A program made the translations under genes and the position numbers. The notes beneath the pieces were generated by a model. That model was given only the letters and a program-made list of their open reading frames with translations, was not told the DNA's origin and ran no database searches. From Ruminococcaceae bacterium UBA3753 (GTDB lineage Bacteria; Bacillota; Clostridia; Oscillospirales; Acutalibacteraceae), in NCBI GenBank assembly GCA_002372375.1, contig DFGJ01000029.1, positions 61,278 to 115,180 on the forward strand: DNA of 53,903 nt, in the 5' to 3' direction. Positions 1-9,390 of this stretch are shown here, piece by piece; position 1 is the first letter of the stretch, and every line of letters starts with the position of its first letter.

Positions 1-42
1 CGCCGTGAAAGGGCGATGTCTTAACCTCTTGACCAACGGGCC
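1..42 (-). tRNA. tRNA-Glu (TTC), 3' part cut by window edge
   Basis: Read on the minus strand, the first 42 bases give a 5' acceptor strand, a D-arm with the usual GGTTAAGAC loop and an anticodon loop CTTTCAC, so the anticodon is TTC (glutamate). The T-arm and 3' acceptor lie beyond the window. It follows tRNA-Met by eight bases and is probably co-transcribed with it from the promoter at 150-177. Confidence 0.85.
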
Positions 43-50
43 ACAACAAC

Positions 51-127
51 TGGTAGCGGTAGTAGGACTCGAACCAACGACCTTTCGGGTATGAGCCGAA
101 CGCTCTCACCGACTGAGCTATACCGCC
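51..127 (-). tRNA. tRNA-Met (CAT), elongator type
   Basis: A complete cloverleaf can be folded on the minus strand: acceptor GGCGGTA paired with TACCGCT (one G-U at the end), anticodon stem TTCGG/CCGAA with loop CTCATAC, T-loop TTCGAGT, and an encoded CCA end. The anticodon is CAT. The anticodon stem lacks the three G-C pairs typical of initiator tRNA, so I call the elongator. It is the first gene of a tRNA cluster that runs out of the window. Confidence 0.93.
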
Positions 128-149
128 CAAAACTTACAACCACGCTCAG

Positions 150-177
150 ATTCTATCATAAAAAAACTTTTTGTCAA
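150..177 (-). promoter_or_regulatory. Sigma-A type promoter of the tRNA cluster
   Basis: On the minus strand TTGACA (172-177) and TAGAAT (150-155) are separated by 16 bases, about 22 bases upstream of the tRNA-Met 5' end. This is close to the housekeeping consensus and correctly placed for a stable-RNA promoter. Confidence 0.75.
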
Positions 178-698
178 ATAAAAATTCGCTAAATCTTATG
201 TAGAAGATTCAAGTGAAGTCAGAAAATAGGACAGAAATTAATCTTAAACGTTAGTCAATATGAATGTCGAATAATTTCAGTTATCCAAGTTATTAGATTT
301 AACAAAAAGTATATTTTCTTAATATATAATCGAATAAAGTCAGTATTTTTTGCTCACAATTTAGAGCAGTTTTTTGATATTTTACTTTTTACATTTTTCT
401 TAATTTAACATACGTTGTAAAAGTGTGGAGGGGGCTTAGTAATATTCGAAAATTATATAGAAAGTAAAAAACTAAATTGATATATTTAGGTTTAATAAAG
501 ATTTACTTAAATTCATAAATTCAGGTTTTTACTGTCTAAGTAAAACAAAGGTAGAAGAGGACATGGATATAAATTACGATTATATAAGCAAACAAAGCAT
601 ACACATATTTAGAAAAACAGGCATTCATATAGTGATGTCTTAGGTAGTAATAGCCAACTATATTCTTGTCAATCTATGATGATAGAACTACAGAAACC
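178..698. other. Non-coding stretch
   Basis: AT-rich sequence between the tRNA promoter and the 3' end of mltG. I see no convincing ORF, ribosome-binding site or strong hairpin. It may be decayed DNA. Confidence 0.5.
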
Positions 699-1892
699 TT
701 ATGCCAGCCCGGCTTTTTTTAAATTGAGATTGTGCTCTTTTAAAGTCCTTGCATAATAAGCCTTTCCATCTTTGCTATGACAATAATAGTAGTAATTAGT
801 TCTATTCGGTCTAAGTGCTGCATTTATGGCCTTTAGGCCGGGATTACAAATAGCGCCAATGGGTAAACCGTTATTTTTGTATGTATCATACGGCGATTCA
901 AAATCATTTGCTAAATCTTTTGGTATCTTTTCTTTACTTCTGTAAGGGTACCACACGGTAGCATCTATACAAAGTTTTTCTAGACCGCTTTCCGATTTTG
1001 TTATTTTTCCATTGTGAATGCTCAACCTATTATGTATAACTGAAGAAACATTGTACATATCCTTTTCGTTTGCAGCCTCTGCCTGAATCAAAGATGCTAT
1101 ACTTATTATATCTTGTAAATCAATGTTTTTTGTTTTAGCCTCCTCTGCGATACTTTGTGAATTGCCATAATCACTTTCTTCAGATATTTTATTTTTGTAA
1201 TTATTAACAAGCTTTCTAACAATATACTTAGGTTCTAGATTTTTATATAGCTTATATGTATCCGGGAATAGGTATCCCTCCGGCTTGTACACAAGTTTAC
1301 TGTAGTTTTTGAGCGATATTATTGTACTAAAATTGCTAAAATCACCTTTTTTGCAGTAATCTAAGAAAGCGTCTTTTTTGCAGACGCCGTTTTTGTCCAA
1401 AATTTGTGCTATCTCCAGAATATTTTTTCCCTCAGGAATGGTAACTTCTACAATGTCTGAATCTAACCTATTACTGTTTTGACCTAGATAATTTACTATT
1501 GCGGAATAGTCCAAATTTGTTTTTATTCTAAAAGTACCGCAAATAATATTTTTTCTTTTATTAAAAATAGTTAAATATGTGTCAAAGAATTCTGGTTCAG
1601 TTATAACTTTACTGTCAAAAAGCAGTTTTGAAATATTTGCCTTATCGTCTATACATACATTCACAGACTGCTCCTCACGATTCATCGCTAGCATATCTAT
1701 CATTCCAAAAACCGAAAATAAAGATAACATTCCTGCCAAGCAAAGTACCATAAAAATCCAAACACGTCTGAAAAAACGGTGCTGCTCTACACAAATCTTT
1801 GCGGTAAACTTACTGTTCTTATTTCTAGCTACCTTTTTTTTATACTTTTTACTAAAACTGCTTACATCATCTACTTCTTTTTTTTTCTTCAT
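699..1892 (-). CDS. mltG: Endolytic transglycosylase MltG (YceG-like)
   Basis: MltG is a membrane-anchored lytic transglycosylase that cuts nascent peptidoglycan strands and sets glycan length. The protein has a very basic cytoplasmic N-terminus, one membrane segment (around WIFMVLCLAGMLSLFSVFG), then a LysM-like part with 'VTIPEGKNILEIAQIL' and the catalytic YceG domain with PEGYLFPDTY, ASLIQAEA, VIHNRL, DATVWY and the terminal block NPGLKAINAALRPNRTNYYY, all typical of the family. The catalytic Glu should be the one in QAEA. I chose the ATG at 1892 because it begins the basic cytoplasmic segment; a TTG 54 bases upstream is in frame but has no ribosome-binding site. About 397 aa, normal length. 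It stands alone, with long non-coding flanks. Confidence 0.9.
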   Translation of the reverse strand: MKKKKEVDDVSSFSKKYKKKVARNKNSKFTAKICVEQHRFFRRVWIFMVLCLAGMLSLFSVFGMIDMLAMNREEQSVNVCIDDKANISKLLFDSKVITEPEFFDTYLTIFNKRKNIICGTFRIKTNLDYSAIVNYLGQNSNRLDSDIVEVTIPEGKNILEIAQILDKNGVCKKDAFLDYCKKGDFSNFSTIISLKNYSKLVYKPEGYLFPDTYKLYKNLEPKYIVRKLVNNYKNKISEESDYGNSQSIAEEAKTKNIDLQDIISIASLIQAEAANEKDMYNVSSVIHNRLSIHNGKITKSESGLEKLCIDATVWYPYRSKEKIPKDLANDFESPYDTYKNNGLPIGAICNPGLKAINAALRPNRTNYYYYCHSKDGKAYYARTLKEHNLNLKKAGLA

Positions 1893-2330
1893 TAAAGATA
1901 TATCCAAAATAAAAAATGTACTTCTAACAAAATTAAATTCTAACAAATATGATGTAAAAACACAAACATCGTGTTATATACTGCGAGCCGTCAACAACTA
2001 CAAATACGAACAACCAGAATTATCGGTTCCCGAATTTTTTTAAATACTAACAGCGAAAATTCTCGTCCAAACGTTACAAATAAAAGATGTTTGGGTAACA
2101 CCCCGGTCAAAAGTTTTTTGAAAAGCAAACAGCCAAATAATCAAAAAATGTGCAAGCGGTAACAAATAGTTTTATAACAAAAACATCCAGAGGCGCAAAG
2201 ACACCTGTACTTTGCGAAACGAACTAAGGAACTAAAAAAACAAAAGAAAATTTCGCAATTTGTGTAAACCAACCGCGCCTTTGAGCCTACATTTTAAACG
2301 TTTCTTGCCACTCCATGACAAAAAGCATCC
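1893..2330. other. Non-coding stretch upstream of mltG
   Basis: About 440 bases without a supported gene. Short open frames exist but have no ribosome-binding site and no recognisable protein. The mltG promoter must lie here, but I see no clear -35/-10 pair. Confidence 0.4.
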
Positions 2331-2491
2331 TAAGGAAGTACTCTTCTAAGAGTACTTCCTGTTGGGCACTCCTTTTTTTCCCCCCTAGGCCACAAAACTG
2401 CTACAGCGGTTGCTTGAAAACTGCACTGGATGCTCTTTTTAAAAAATCTCGGCCATGCGGTTTGCTATTTGTTCTAACAGGTATAACAAAA
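2331..2491 (+). pseudogene. Duplicated internal fragment of the DUF2156 gene
   Basis: This stretch closely matches the inside of the DUF2156 gene at 4773-4928, but in the opposite orientation. On the plus strand it encodes LRKYSSKS and CLKTALDALFKKSRPCGL, against LRKYSFKS and CLKTALDALFKESRSYGL in the intact gene, and both end in VLTGITK. A few small insertions break the frame near its start. There is no start codon, ribosome-binding site or downstream domain, so it is a dead partial copy that abuts the 3' end of the DJ-1 gene. Confidence 0.8.
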
Positions 2492-2495
2492 AAGT

Positions 2496-3065
2496 TTACT
2501 TACGAATTCCAGCACACAAAGCGTAGCACATTGATTTTTTTAAAACATCACTAGATTTCTCCTCTGAAAGCTCACTAGCCAAAGTATAGCCGAATTCGAG
2601 TGCGGCGCCTGGTCCAATAGCAGTAATTATTTTACCATCTTTTACAACACAATCACCCAGCACCTTAACATCAACGTCTTTGAACCACTCCTCTATTCCC
2701 GGGTAACAAGTGATGGTTTTCCCGGATAATATTCCAGCCTTTGCCAAAACAGAGGGGCCTGCACATATAGCACCGATGATACCCCCGCTATCATAACAAT
2801 ACCTGACTGCTTTCAAAACAATATCGGACCTGGCAAGTCTTTTAGCACCACCGTATCCCCCCGGAACAACAACAGCACCGATGGTAGAAAAATCCAAGTC
2901 TGTATCCATAATATCTGCCGTAATCGGTATTCTAACATTTCCGGAAACAACTTTACTTCCTCCGACGGCAACAGTAGTTACCTCTAACCCTGACTTTCTT
3001 AAAATATCTAAAGGTGCTACCGCTTCTATCTCTTCAAAACCCGGTGCTAAAAAAATGTAAACCAC
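2496..3065 (-). CDS. DJ-1/PfpI family protein (YajL/ThiJ-like)
   Basis: DJ-1/PfpI proteins share a flavodoxin-like fold with a reactive cysteine in a nucleophile elbow. They are linked to glyoxalase/deglycase or chaperone activity and oxidative stress. Visible marks are the N-terminal strand VYIFLAPGFEEIEAV (with the conserved Glu), VVVPGGYGG, and the elbow GAICAGP holding the nucleophile Cys. The start is the GTG at 3065: it has GGAGG eight bases upstream and gives the standard N-terminus, whereas in-frame codons further upstream have none. 189 aa, normal length. It is probably co-transcribed with the GNAT gene just upstream, whose stop lies 26 bases before this start. The exact substrate cannot be told from sequence. 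Confidence 0.88.
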   Translation of the reverse strand: MVYIFLAPGFEEIEAVAPLDILRKSGLEVTTVAVGGSKVVSGNVRIPITADIMDTDLDFSTIGAVVVPGGYGGAKRLARSDIVLKAVRYCYDSGGIIGAICAGPSVLAKAGILSGKTITCYPGIEEWFKDVDVKVLGDCVVKDGKIITAIGPGAALEFGYTLASELSEEKSSDVLKKSMCYALCAGIRK

Positions 3066-3091
3066 AAAACCTACCTCCAGTATTAGAAGAA

Positions 3092-4027
3092 TCAAAGTGT
3101 GAAACCAATATAAGGGTTACCGTCATCTAAAATTTTAACGCCCTCTTTTAATCCTCTTATCATACCACAATATTGTACTTTTTCTTTAAGGATACCTTTA
3201 AAACAACCTACAGGTACTTTAAAAATATATTCCTTGACATTTTTAAAGGTATAAAGAAGATTAAAAAGCAACCTAAATAAAGTATTTTTCGTTAAACAAA
3301 AAAGTTCGCTGATCTCAAGAGTATGTTCATTCCTTAAGCCACAGACTAAAAATCCTTCCTCAAAAACAAACGCTTTTCCCCCGCAAAGTTTGTTATATTC
3401 TAAAGCATAATTTATATGATCTTCACTCCAGCGTATTCCACCTGACTTTGCGCACATCTTTTTTAGTAAATCATATATTCTGCTTGTTTTTTTATTAAAA
3501 TCGTTTTCCTCAGTAAACTCAAAATGGTGTTTTTCTTTTAGAAGGCTAAAAAGTTCTCTTTTATTCAAAATGAAAAAGCTTTCCTTAAAAAATTTTCTGT
3601 AACCCAATTTTTCATAGAATTTATAAAGTTTTAGATCTTCTGGTTTTAAAACGGAAAAAGTTTTTCCCCTATTTTTGGCAATCACAAACGAATAATTAAT
3701 AAGTGCTGACATAAATCCGCGTTTTCTGTAATCTGGCAAAGTAGAAGCTGCATAAACATAATACGCTTTTTCACTGCAACGGCCATACACCAACTCTGTA
3801 TCCATTAAATGTAGAGCTGACACCACTCTGTCGTCTACTTCATAAACTAGACAGTTGGTTGAATCAAACTTTTTTTCAAAGAAAAAATTAACCTCATCTG
3901 GCGAAACACTAAAGCATTTTTCAAACAAGCTCTTTAGGACCGGTATATCAAAACGGCTAGCCAATCGGCATTTTTTAAAAAAATTGTTCAAAATACAAAA
4001 CCTTAAAAAATTGAGCAAAAAACTCAA
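3092..4027 (-). CDS. GNAT family N-acetyltransferase
   Basis: The N-terminal half is a GNAT fold: an acidic first helix region (SRFDIPVLKSLFEKCF), a central strand YYVYAASTLPDYRKRGF that carries the acetyl-CoA pyrophosphate loop (R-x-R-G-F in place of the usual Q/R-x-x-G-x-G/A), and EDLKLYKFYEKLGYRK near motif B. The remaining ~150 residues match the long C-terminal extension seen in clostridial GNATs of the Eis-like type, but I cannot name a substrate. The start is uncertain: a TTG at 4027 follows AAGGG closely, and a TTG at 3991 follows AAGG by nine bases and would give a more usual N-terminus. It probably forms an operon with the DJ-1 gene downstream. Confidence 0.75.
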   Translation of the reverse strand: MSFLLNFLRFCILNNFFKKCRLASRFDIPVLKSLFEKCFSVSPDEVNFFFEKKFDSTNCLVYEVDDRVVSALHLMDTELVYGRCSEKAYYVYAASTLPDYRKRGFMSALINYSFVIAKNRGKTFSVLKPEDLKLYKFYEKLGYRKFFKESFFILNKRELFSLLKEKHHFEFTEENDFNKKTSRIYDLLKKMCAKSGGIRWSEDHINYALEYNKLCGGKAFVFEEGFLVCGLRNEHTLEISELFCLTKNTLFRLLFNLLYTFKNVKEYIFKVPVGCFKGILKEKVQYCGMIRGLKEGVKILDDGNPYIGFTL

Positions 4028-4152
4028 ACTACCCTTCGTCTTAGTTTAGTATATTTCATGCTTAAAAGGTAGCTTCAATAATTAACAAAAAAAACTATTA
4101 CCATTTTTACGTTTCAATAGGTGGACGCATTCTCCATGTGTGCCTTTAGTTT

Positions 4153-5085
4153 TTATAAAAATAAATCTTCTCTATCTTTGCCCAGATATATCGCTTGATA
4201 TCTTCTCAGTAAAAATTTAGGATGGTAAGAAAGCTTAGATTTCCTAAGGCCTGGAATGCCCATGTCTTCTTCCCTGTTAATGTAAGTGTAATTCCTTAGA
4301 TTTCTCTTAGCAAATTCATTATTTATAACAGAATAACTACCGTCATATTCTTTAAGGGCTTTTTCAAAATGGATAACAAAAACGTTTTGGCTTATTTCTT
4401 CGCCTGAAGTAAAAGCTACAACTTTGCCATCTATCTTTAATATGCCAGACTTAAAGTTAAAATATTCATAGTTATTAAGAAATTCTTTAATTGCGCTGCT
4501 TTCATAGTTTAAACCCTCTTCGCCTGTATCCCCATTGTCTTTAAACCAGGAATCTATAAAAAGCAAAACCTCTTCTAAATTAGTTTCTGATACATCCTCA
4601 TAACTAAATTTATGTAATTTATTAAATTTAGAAATGTGGTTTCTCTTACTGTGAAATTTTTTCCCACTTAAACTTATTAAGTCTGAACTTAAATATATAT
4701 AATCTTCGCTATTTCTCTGTTCCATGAACTTAAATTGACCAGTGTAGATACCTTTTAGATATTCTAAATCTTCTTTTGTTATACCTGTTAGAACAAATGG
4801 CAAACCATACGATCGAGATTCTTTAAAAAGAGCATCCAGTGCGGTTTTTAAGCAATCGCTATCGCAGTCTTGTGGTCTAAGAGGGAAGGCGTACCCAACA
4901 GGAACACTCTTAAAAGAGTACTTCCTTAACAGACAATTTGCATAACTACACACTTTGGTTCCAAAAAAATTCCGCCAAAGGTAGATACTTCCAAACGTAT
5001 TCTCGCTACCAAAACCACTGTAGCCATCCAAAACCTTATTTATCCATTTTTTATCATCAAAGGTGGGAATATGGAAATCTAACAT
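4153..5085 (-). CDS. DUF2156 domain protein (phosphatidylglycerol lysyltransferase-like fold)
   Basis: About 310 aa. The signatures of clostridial DUF2156 proteins are present: an N-terminal 'SGFGSENTFGSIYLWR' segment, KKFHSKRNHISKF in the middle, and YINREEDMGIPGLRKSKLSYHP near the end. The fold is a pair of GNAT-like domains related to MprF/FemX acyl or aminoacyl transferases. The substrate is unknown, but a role in modifying envelope lipid or peptide is plausible from the family. It begins five bases after the stop of the thymidylate kinase gene and is probably translated with it. A fragment of its middle is duplicated at 2331-2491. Confidence 0.85.
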   Translation of the reverse strand: MLDFHIPTFDDKKWINKVLDGYSGFGSENTFGSIYLWRNFFGTKVCSYANCLLRKYSFKSVPVGYAFPLRPQDCDSDCLKTALDALFKESRSYGLPFVLTGITKEDLEYLKGIYTGQFKFMEQRNSEDYIYLSSDLISLSGKKFHSKRNHISKFNKLHKFSYEDVSETNLEEVLLFIDSWFKDNGDTGEEGLNYESSAIKEFLNNYEYFNFKSGILKIDGKVVAFTSGEEISQNVFVIHFEKALKEYDGSYSVINNEFAKRNLRNYTYINREEDMGIPGLRKSKLSYHPKFLLRRYQAIYLGKDREDLFL

Positions 5086-5090
5086 AAAAC

Positions 5091-5774
5091 TTATTTAATC
5101 ACATCCCAAACTAAGTCAAATACGACCTTACTTATTTTATCCACAGACTTGACTTTGCCTGTTTCTTTATCCACACAATCTACCACTTTCCATCCAAATT
5201 TCTTTGAAACGTACATAGCGGCTTCTCTGCATTTGTAAAGCCTTTCTAAATTTCTTTCATATAGATCTTTTTTATTTTCGTTTCCATCATATCTCTTTAG
5301 TATCAGTTCCTGAGATTTTTCAACAGGCATATCCAAGTATATAACCATGCAAGGCCTTGGCAAACCTAACTTATTATATTCATAATCCAAAAGCCAATCC
5401 AAGTAAGAGCCCCAATTTCTTTTGTCAAGTCCGCTAAGCTGATAAACAGCGTTCGATGTTGTGTACCTGTCCGCCACGATTATTTGGCCTTCATCTAAGT
5501 ATTTTTTCCAATTGCTAATGTAGCTCACATATCTATCGACTGCAAAAAAAGAAGAAACGGCATAAACATTTTCCTGTTGTGTTTCAAAATTAAGCTCTGA
5601 ATTCAAATACATTTTTGCAAGCGCAGAAGACTTGCTGTTGTAGTTGGGGAAACTTATGTCATAAACAATCTTATTGACGCTTTTTAAATTTGACACAAGA
5701 CTTTTAGTCTGTGTGGCCTTACCACAACCATCCAAGCCTTCCAGGGAAAATAGTTTACAGTCACATATGTTCAT
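5091..5774 (-). CDS. tmk: Thymidylate kinase family protein
   Basis: dTMP kinase phosphorylates dTMP to dTDP with ATP. The P-loop is GLDGCGKATQ near residue 15 (the common form has Ser in place of Cys), followed by 'ISFPNYNSKSSALAKMYL', VDRYVSYISNW, the DR(Y) motif in ADRYTTSNAVYQ, and a lid-like segment KRYDGNENKKD. At 227 aa it is slightly longer than typical Tmk and belongs to the clostridial branch sometimes annotated as deoxynucleoside kinase, so the symbol is probable rather than certain. The start is the ATG at 5774; no strong ribosome-binding site is visible. Confidence 0.85.
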   Translation of the reverse strand: MNICDCKLFSLEGLDGCGKATQTKSLVSNLKSVNKIVYDISFPNYNSKSSALAKMYLNSELNFETQQENVYAVSSFFAVDRYVSYISNWKKYLDEGQIIVADRYTTSNAVYQLSGLDKRNWGSYLDWLLDYEYNKLGLPRPCMVIYLDMPVEKSQELILKRYDGNENKKDLYERNLERLYKCREAAMYVSKKFGWKVVDCVDKETGKVKSVDKISKVVFDLVWDVIK

Positions 5775-6769
5775 AATTTGACATTTTAAGAAATTTAAAA
5801 AATTTTGTTAATATAAATTGGAATAAAAGATCATAAACATTTAAGAAATTAAAGGAAAGTTTTCTACTTTCTATTAATTTTGTCGGAACGAGTTCCTCCG
5901 TTAATGTCAAAATTTTATGCAGCAATAATATTTAGCATAAAATATAAATATTAGAATTGTGGATGCATTATAAAAATTAACGTAAAAGAATGAAATAATA
6001 CCCCGTATTCACATTAACACAACAACAAGCACTTGAATAAGACAGCGCTTTATCTTGTTACAAGTTCAATTTATTTTGTATAAATAACTTTTTCCAAAGT
6101 ACCATCGCTACATCTCTTTTTGCGAACTGATTCTTTGCCAGTCTTACACTTTGTTTGTAAATCCTTTTCTGAAGTTAAAATTTGTTCTCTAAATCTGTCA
6201 ATTTTCCTAAAGTGCTAAAAACAGATACATAAGAAAAACTACGCCTCACAAAACAGAAAAGTCGAACTTTTGCCCGCGAAAATACTTTTAACTTTTTTGA
6301 TAAATTCATATTTTAGAGTCCAAGCAACACACATTATGGTAAACCTACTAGATTTTTTGTAAAGTTTTGAAACATTACTTGCAAAAAAGGAGCATTTAAT
6401 CCTTATTTATCCTATCCCTCATTTGCACAAGTATTGCTGCTTTTTCACAAAAAATGCTTTAAGTGACTAGTACTTTAGATATTTTTAACCCAAAGCGATT
6501 CGTATTTTAACAAACTCACCCTATTTTCACGCCGCCTACATTTTAATTATTTAAATACACTTTGGCACAAAAAACTAAATGTTAAAATCGTCAAAAACTT
6601 TTAAAAAATAGAAAAATGAACTCATAACTATTGATCTGAATAAATAAAGTACATCTAAAAACAAAGTAGTAAAAATAATTTTTACATCGTATAACTAGTG
6701 CTGCAAGAACAAGCTCTAGACGAAGTACCCCCGCTCTTAAAGTGCGGAGGAAAAGCTCAAAACTAGGTA
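5775..6769. other. ~1 kb non-coding region between tmk and rpsA
   Basis: No supportable gene. In related Clostridia the ispH/rpsA neighbourhood often carries cmk and plsC, so this may be a graveyard of such genes, but I could not recognise any residue. It holds an inverted repeat at 5876-5914 (AATTTTG...CAAAATT enclosing GGAAC/GTTCC) and a GC-rich hairpin at 6728-6750. Confidence 0.45.
6728..6750 (-). terminator. rpsA: Hairpin downstream of rpsA
   Basis: On the minus strand CCTCCGC and GCGGGGG (one G-T pair) close a nine-base loop about 20 bases after the rpsA stop. It is unusually GC-rich for this region. The tail is not a T-run, so termination is possible but not certain; it could instead protect the mRNA 3' end. 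Confidence 0.4.
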
Positions 6770-7870
6770 TCAATCTATACTATAGCACTCGCGTATAGAT
6801 AAACTTACACGCCGCCTTATAGGGTCCAAATCTATTATTTTAACGCGTACTTCGTCACCAGGGCTTAGAACATCCTGAGGGTTATCTATTCTTCCTTCAG
6901 AAATCTGCGAAACGTGTATCATACCTTCTACACCTGGCATAATTTCAGCAAAAGCGCCAAAATCTTTAACAGCAGTAATCTTACAGGTTACAATTTGTCC
7001 TACTTTGTATCTGTCAGCAAAAATTACCCACGGGTCACCTAAAATTTTCTTGTAACTTAAAGAGACCCTGCCTCGCTCTCTATCCATATCTTTAACGAGT
7101 ACCCTCACCTTTTGCCCTATCTTTAAAACGTCGGACGGAGAAGCCACTCTATTCCAGGAAATTTCAGAGATGTGTATCAAGCCTTCAGGGCCTCCCAGAT
7201 CAACAAAGGCACCAAATGAGGCAATTCCGCTAACGGTCCCTTCAATTATATCCCCGATCTTAACATTATTCCAAAAGTCTTCATTCTGTTCTTTACCTTT
7301 CCCGGGATTCACAGCGTCACATGAACCTATTCCTCTTTTTCTGGCTTCATCCAACTCAATGACCTTAAATTCTACGCTTTTACCTTTAAAGCCTTCTAAA
7401 GGATTTCCCCTCGAGGCTCCACTTAACGACGCTGGTATAAAAATCTTTATACCATTGCAAATTAACTTAATCCCACCGCGAACAACTTCCGTAACATTAG
7501 CGGTCAGAGTCTCTTGATTATTATAAGCGTCAACGATCTTACCCCAACCTTTCGAAAAATCAACTTGTTTTTTTGAAAGGATCACCGATCCCGTCTCTTC
7601 ATTAAAATTCACAACTGCTAGTTCCAACTTCTCGCCAACGTGTACCAAATCGCTCGTGTTTTGACTCAAGTCAGTAGTAAGCTCTGTTAAAGGTACAACC
7701 CCATTATATTTCCGACCTATATCCACCTTAATCTCATTCGGCAAGAGCTCTGTGACCGTTCCCGTCAAAATTTCCCCGGTAACAATATCATTTTCATTAG
7801 CCTTCGCATTATCGACTGGAAAACCTGCCAATTCCTTGTTTTCTGCGTCACTCTTAATTTCCAAATCCAT
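6770..7870 (-). CDS. rpsA: 30S ribosomal protein S1 (four S1 domains)
   Basis: Four S1/OB-fold RNA-binding repeats in a 366-aa protein: roughly 30-100 (GEILTGTVTELLPNEIKVDIG), 115-185, 200-270 (GDIIEGTVSGIASFGAFVDLG...EGLIHISEISW) and 285-355 (GQIVTCKITAVKDFGAFAEI...EGMIHVSQIS). The third and fourth are the best conserved. Firmicute S1 proteins are commonly this length. The ATG at 7870 is preceded by a strong AAAGGAG seven bases upstream. The start lies inside the last codons of ispH in another reading frame (17-base overlap), so translation is probably coupled. Many Clostridia carry ispH and rpsA as one fused gene; here they are separate. Confidence 0.92.
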   Translation of the reverse strand: MDLEIKSDAENKELAGFPVDNAKANENDIVTGEILTGTVTELLPNEIKVDIGRKYNGVVPLTELTTDLSQNTSDLVHVGEKLELAVVNFNEETGSVILSKKQVDFSKGWGKIVDAYNNQETLTANVTEVVRGGIKLICNGIKIFIPASLSGASRGNPLEGFKGKSVEFKVIELDEARKRGIGSCDAVNPGKGKEQNEDFWNNVKIGDIIEGTVSGIASFGAFVDLGGPEGLIHISEISWNRVASPSDVLKIGQKVRVLVKDMDRERGRVSLSYKKILGDPWVIFADRYKVGQIVTCKITAVKDFGAFAEIMPGVEGMIHVSQISEGRIDNPQDVLSPGDEVRVKIIDLDPIRRRVSLSIRECYSID

Positions 7871-8732
7871 ACTTTCTCCTTTTAAAATCAACTAGCATAT
7901 CTTTTATTTCTAACACATCTTCATAAGGGACTGACGCCCCAGCCGTTACACCTACTACATCACCGGCCTTTATTCCAAGATCATCACAATTCAAATAGTC
8001 AGGTTCTTCTACAAAACAAGTTCTACAATATTTTTCGCAAATATCCCTTAATTTCAAAGAATTCGAGCTATTACACCCGCCCACTACGATCATGAGGTCC
8101 GATCTTTCAGAAATCTTTTTAGCCTCTTGTTGTCTTAAAGCAGTGGCTCTGCATATTGTATCAAAAATCTTGAAATCACAATTAAATTTCTTTAACAAAC
8201 TGCAACACTTGGTCCACTCATCAACTGAGAAAGTCGTCTGAGCAACGACAACACACTTGTCTTTAGCACACTGACCATTTGCCAAAAGAGACATCAGTTT
8301 TTCGCTGCTCTCAAAAACGTAGCAAGTACCGAAACAATTTCCCATTATTCCCTGAACTTCACAGTGACTCGAATTTCCAGCAACAAGTAGAGAGTAGCCG
8401 AGTCTAGAATATCGCGCAACAATAGAGTGTATCTTCTTAACAAAAGGACACGTGGAATCTACATAATCTACACCAAGTTTTTTTACCCTATTCAGTACAT
8501 CACGGCCAACACCATGAGACCTCAGTACCAAGACACACCCATCTGGAACTTCCTCCGGGGAATCCACCACTATTCCACCAGCATTTTTAAACCTCTTAAT
8601 CACCGAAGGATTGTGAACTATTTCACCCAAAGTGCAGCACTTTTTGCCTGATTCTATTACACCAAAAATAGACTTAATGGCCAAACTAACACCAAAACAA
8701 AAACCAGCATAACTGGAAACAATCACTTGCAT
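7854..8732 (-). CDS. ispH: 4-hydroxy-3-methylbut-2-enyl diphosphate reductase
   Basis: IspH is the [4Fe-4S] enzyme of the last step of the MEP isoprenoid pathway, making IPP and DMAPP from HMBPP. The three cluster cysteines are visible at 12 (AGFCFGV), 95 (DSTCPFV) and 194 (DTICRAT). Substrate-binding motifs are GEIVHNP, LRSHGV, GNSSHCEVQG (with the catalytic Glu) and GVTAGASVP. Length 292 aa is standard. The start ATG has AAGG ten bases upstream, with a GGAGG further up. It implies that the organism makes isoprenoids by the MEP route, presumably for undecaprenyl phosphate. Confidence 0.95.
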   Translation of the reverse strand: MQVIVSSYAGFCFGVSLAIKSIFGVIESGKKCCTLGEIVHNPSVIKRFKNAGGIVVDSPEEVPDGCVLVLRSHGVGRDVLNRVKKLGVDYVDSTCPFVKKIHSIVARYSRLGYSLLVAGNSSHCEVQGIMGNCFGTCYVFESSEKLMSLLANGQCAKDKCVVVAQTTFSVDEWTKCCSLLKKFNCDFKIFDTICRATALRQQEAKKISERSDLMIVVGGCNSSNSLKLRDICEKYCRTCFVEEPDYLNCDDLGIKAGDVVGVTAGASVPYEDVLEIKDMLVDFKRRKYGFGN

Positions 8733-9390
8733 CTATACAAAACCTTGCTACCACCTCCAAAAAACAATTCAATGATTGATTACTAAAACAACTCGCATTA
8801 TAGAACACATTGCTTTAAAAGTCAAACGAATTGCGGGTAAACCATTTGTGCTTAGTTCGGAACAAAAAAGTTAATCAAATTTAATTCAGTGCGATAAAAA
8901 AATATGGTCTTAGAATACTAACATCCGGACGTTCTTAGAATTATTGTTCGTCTAAATTGCCACATGAATTTTTTACATGGTTTATGCAGTTGTGTGACGA
9001 AATCAACGTCGTACTTTGTAGCTCGTTCCAAATGGAGAACAATATTGCGTATTTTACTTAAATTTTTACGCTATAAAAGATCAAAATATTTTTTAGTGAT
9101 GGCAAGATTTTAACCAGCTTTTCCAAAATTTACGAAACGACCATTTGAGCAAAGGCTTTAGTACCAAAACTATTATCACAAACTGCGACTTTTCCTTGTT
9201 TCAATTAAAACTCAGTGTTGTTTTTTATTCCTATAGGGGAGCAAATGGAACCTTCCAGTAAAAATTTTATTTTTTTGATTTTATACAGCAGATGCGATAA
9301 GTAATACGCTGCGTTCATGTGCCATCTACACGAGTAAAGTATTTCTAGTATATTTAATCACTAAAAGATATTTAACATTCACGGATTCTA

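Noticed and set aside
6591..6773. A 60-codon minus-strand frame after rpsA
   Set aside because: No start signal, low-complexity Phe/Leu/Ile content, and it contains the GC-rich hairpin; probably chance.
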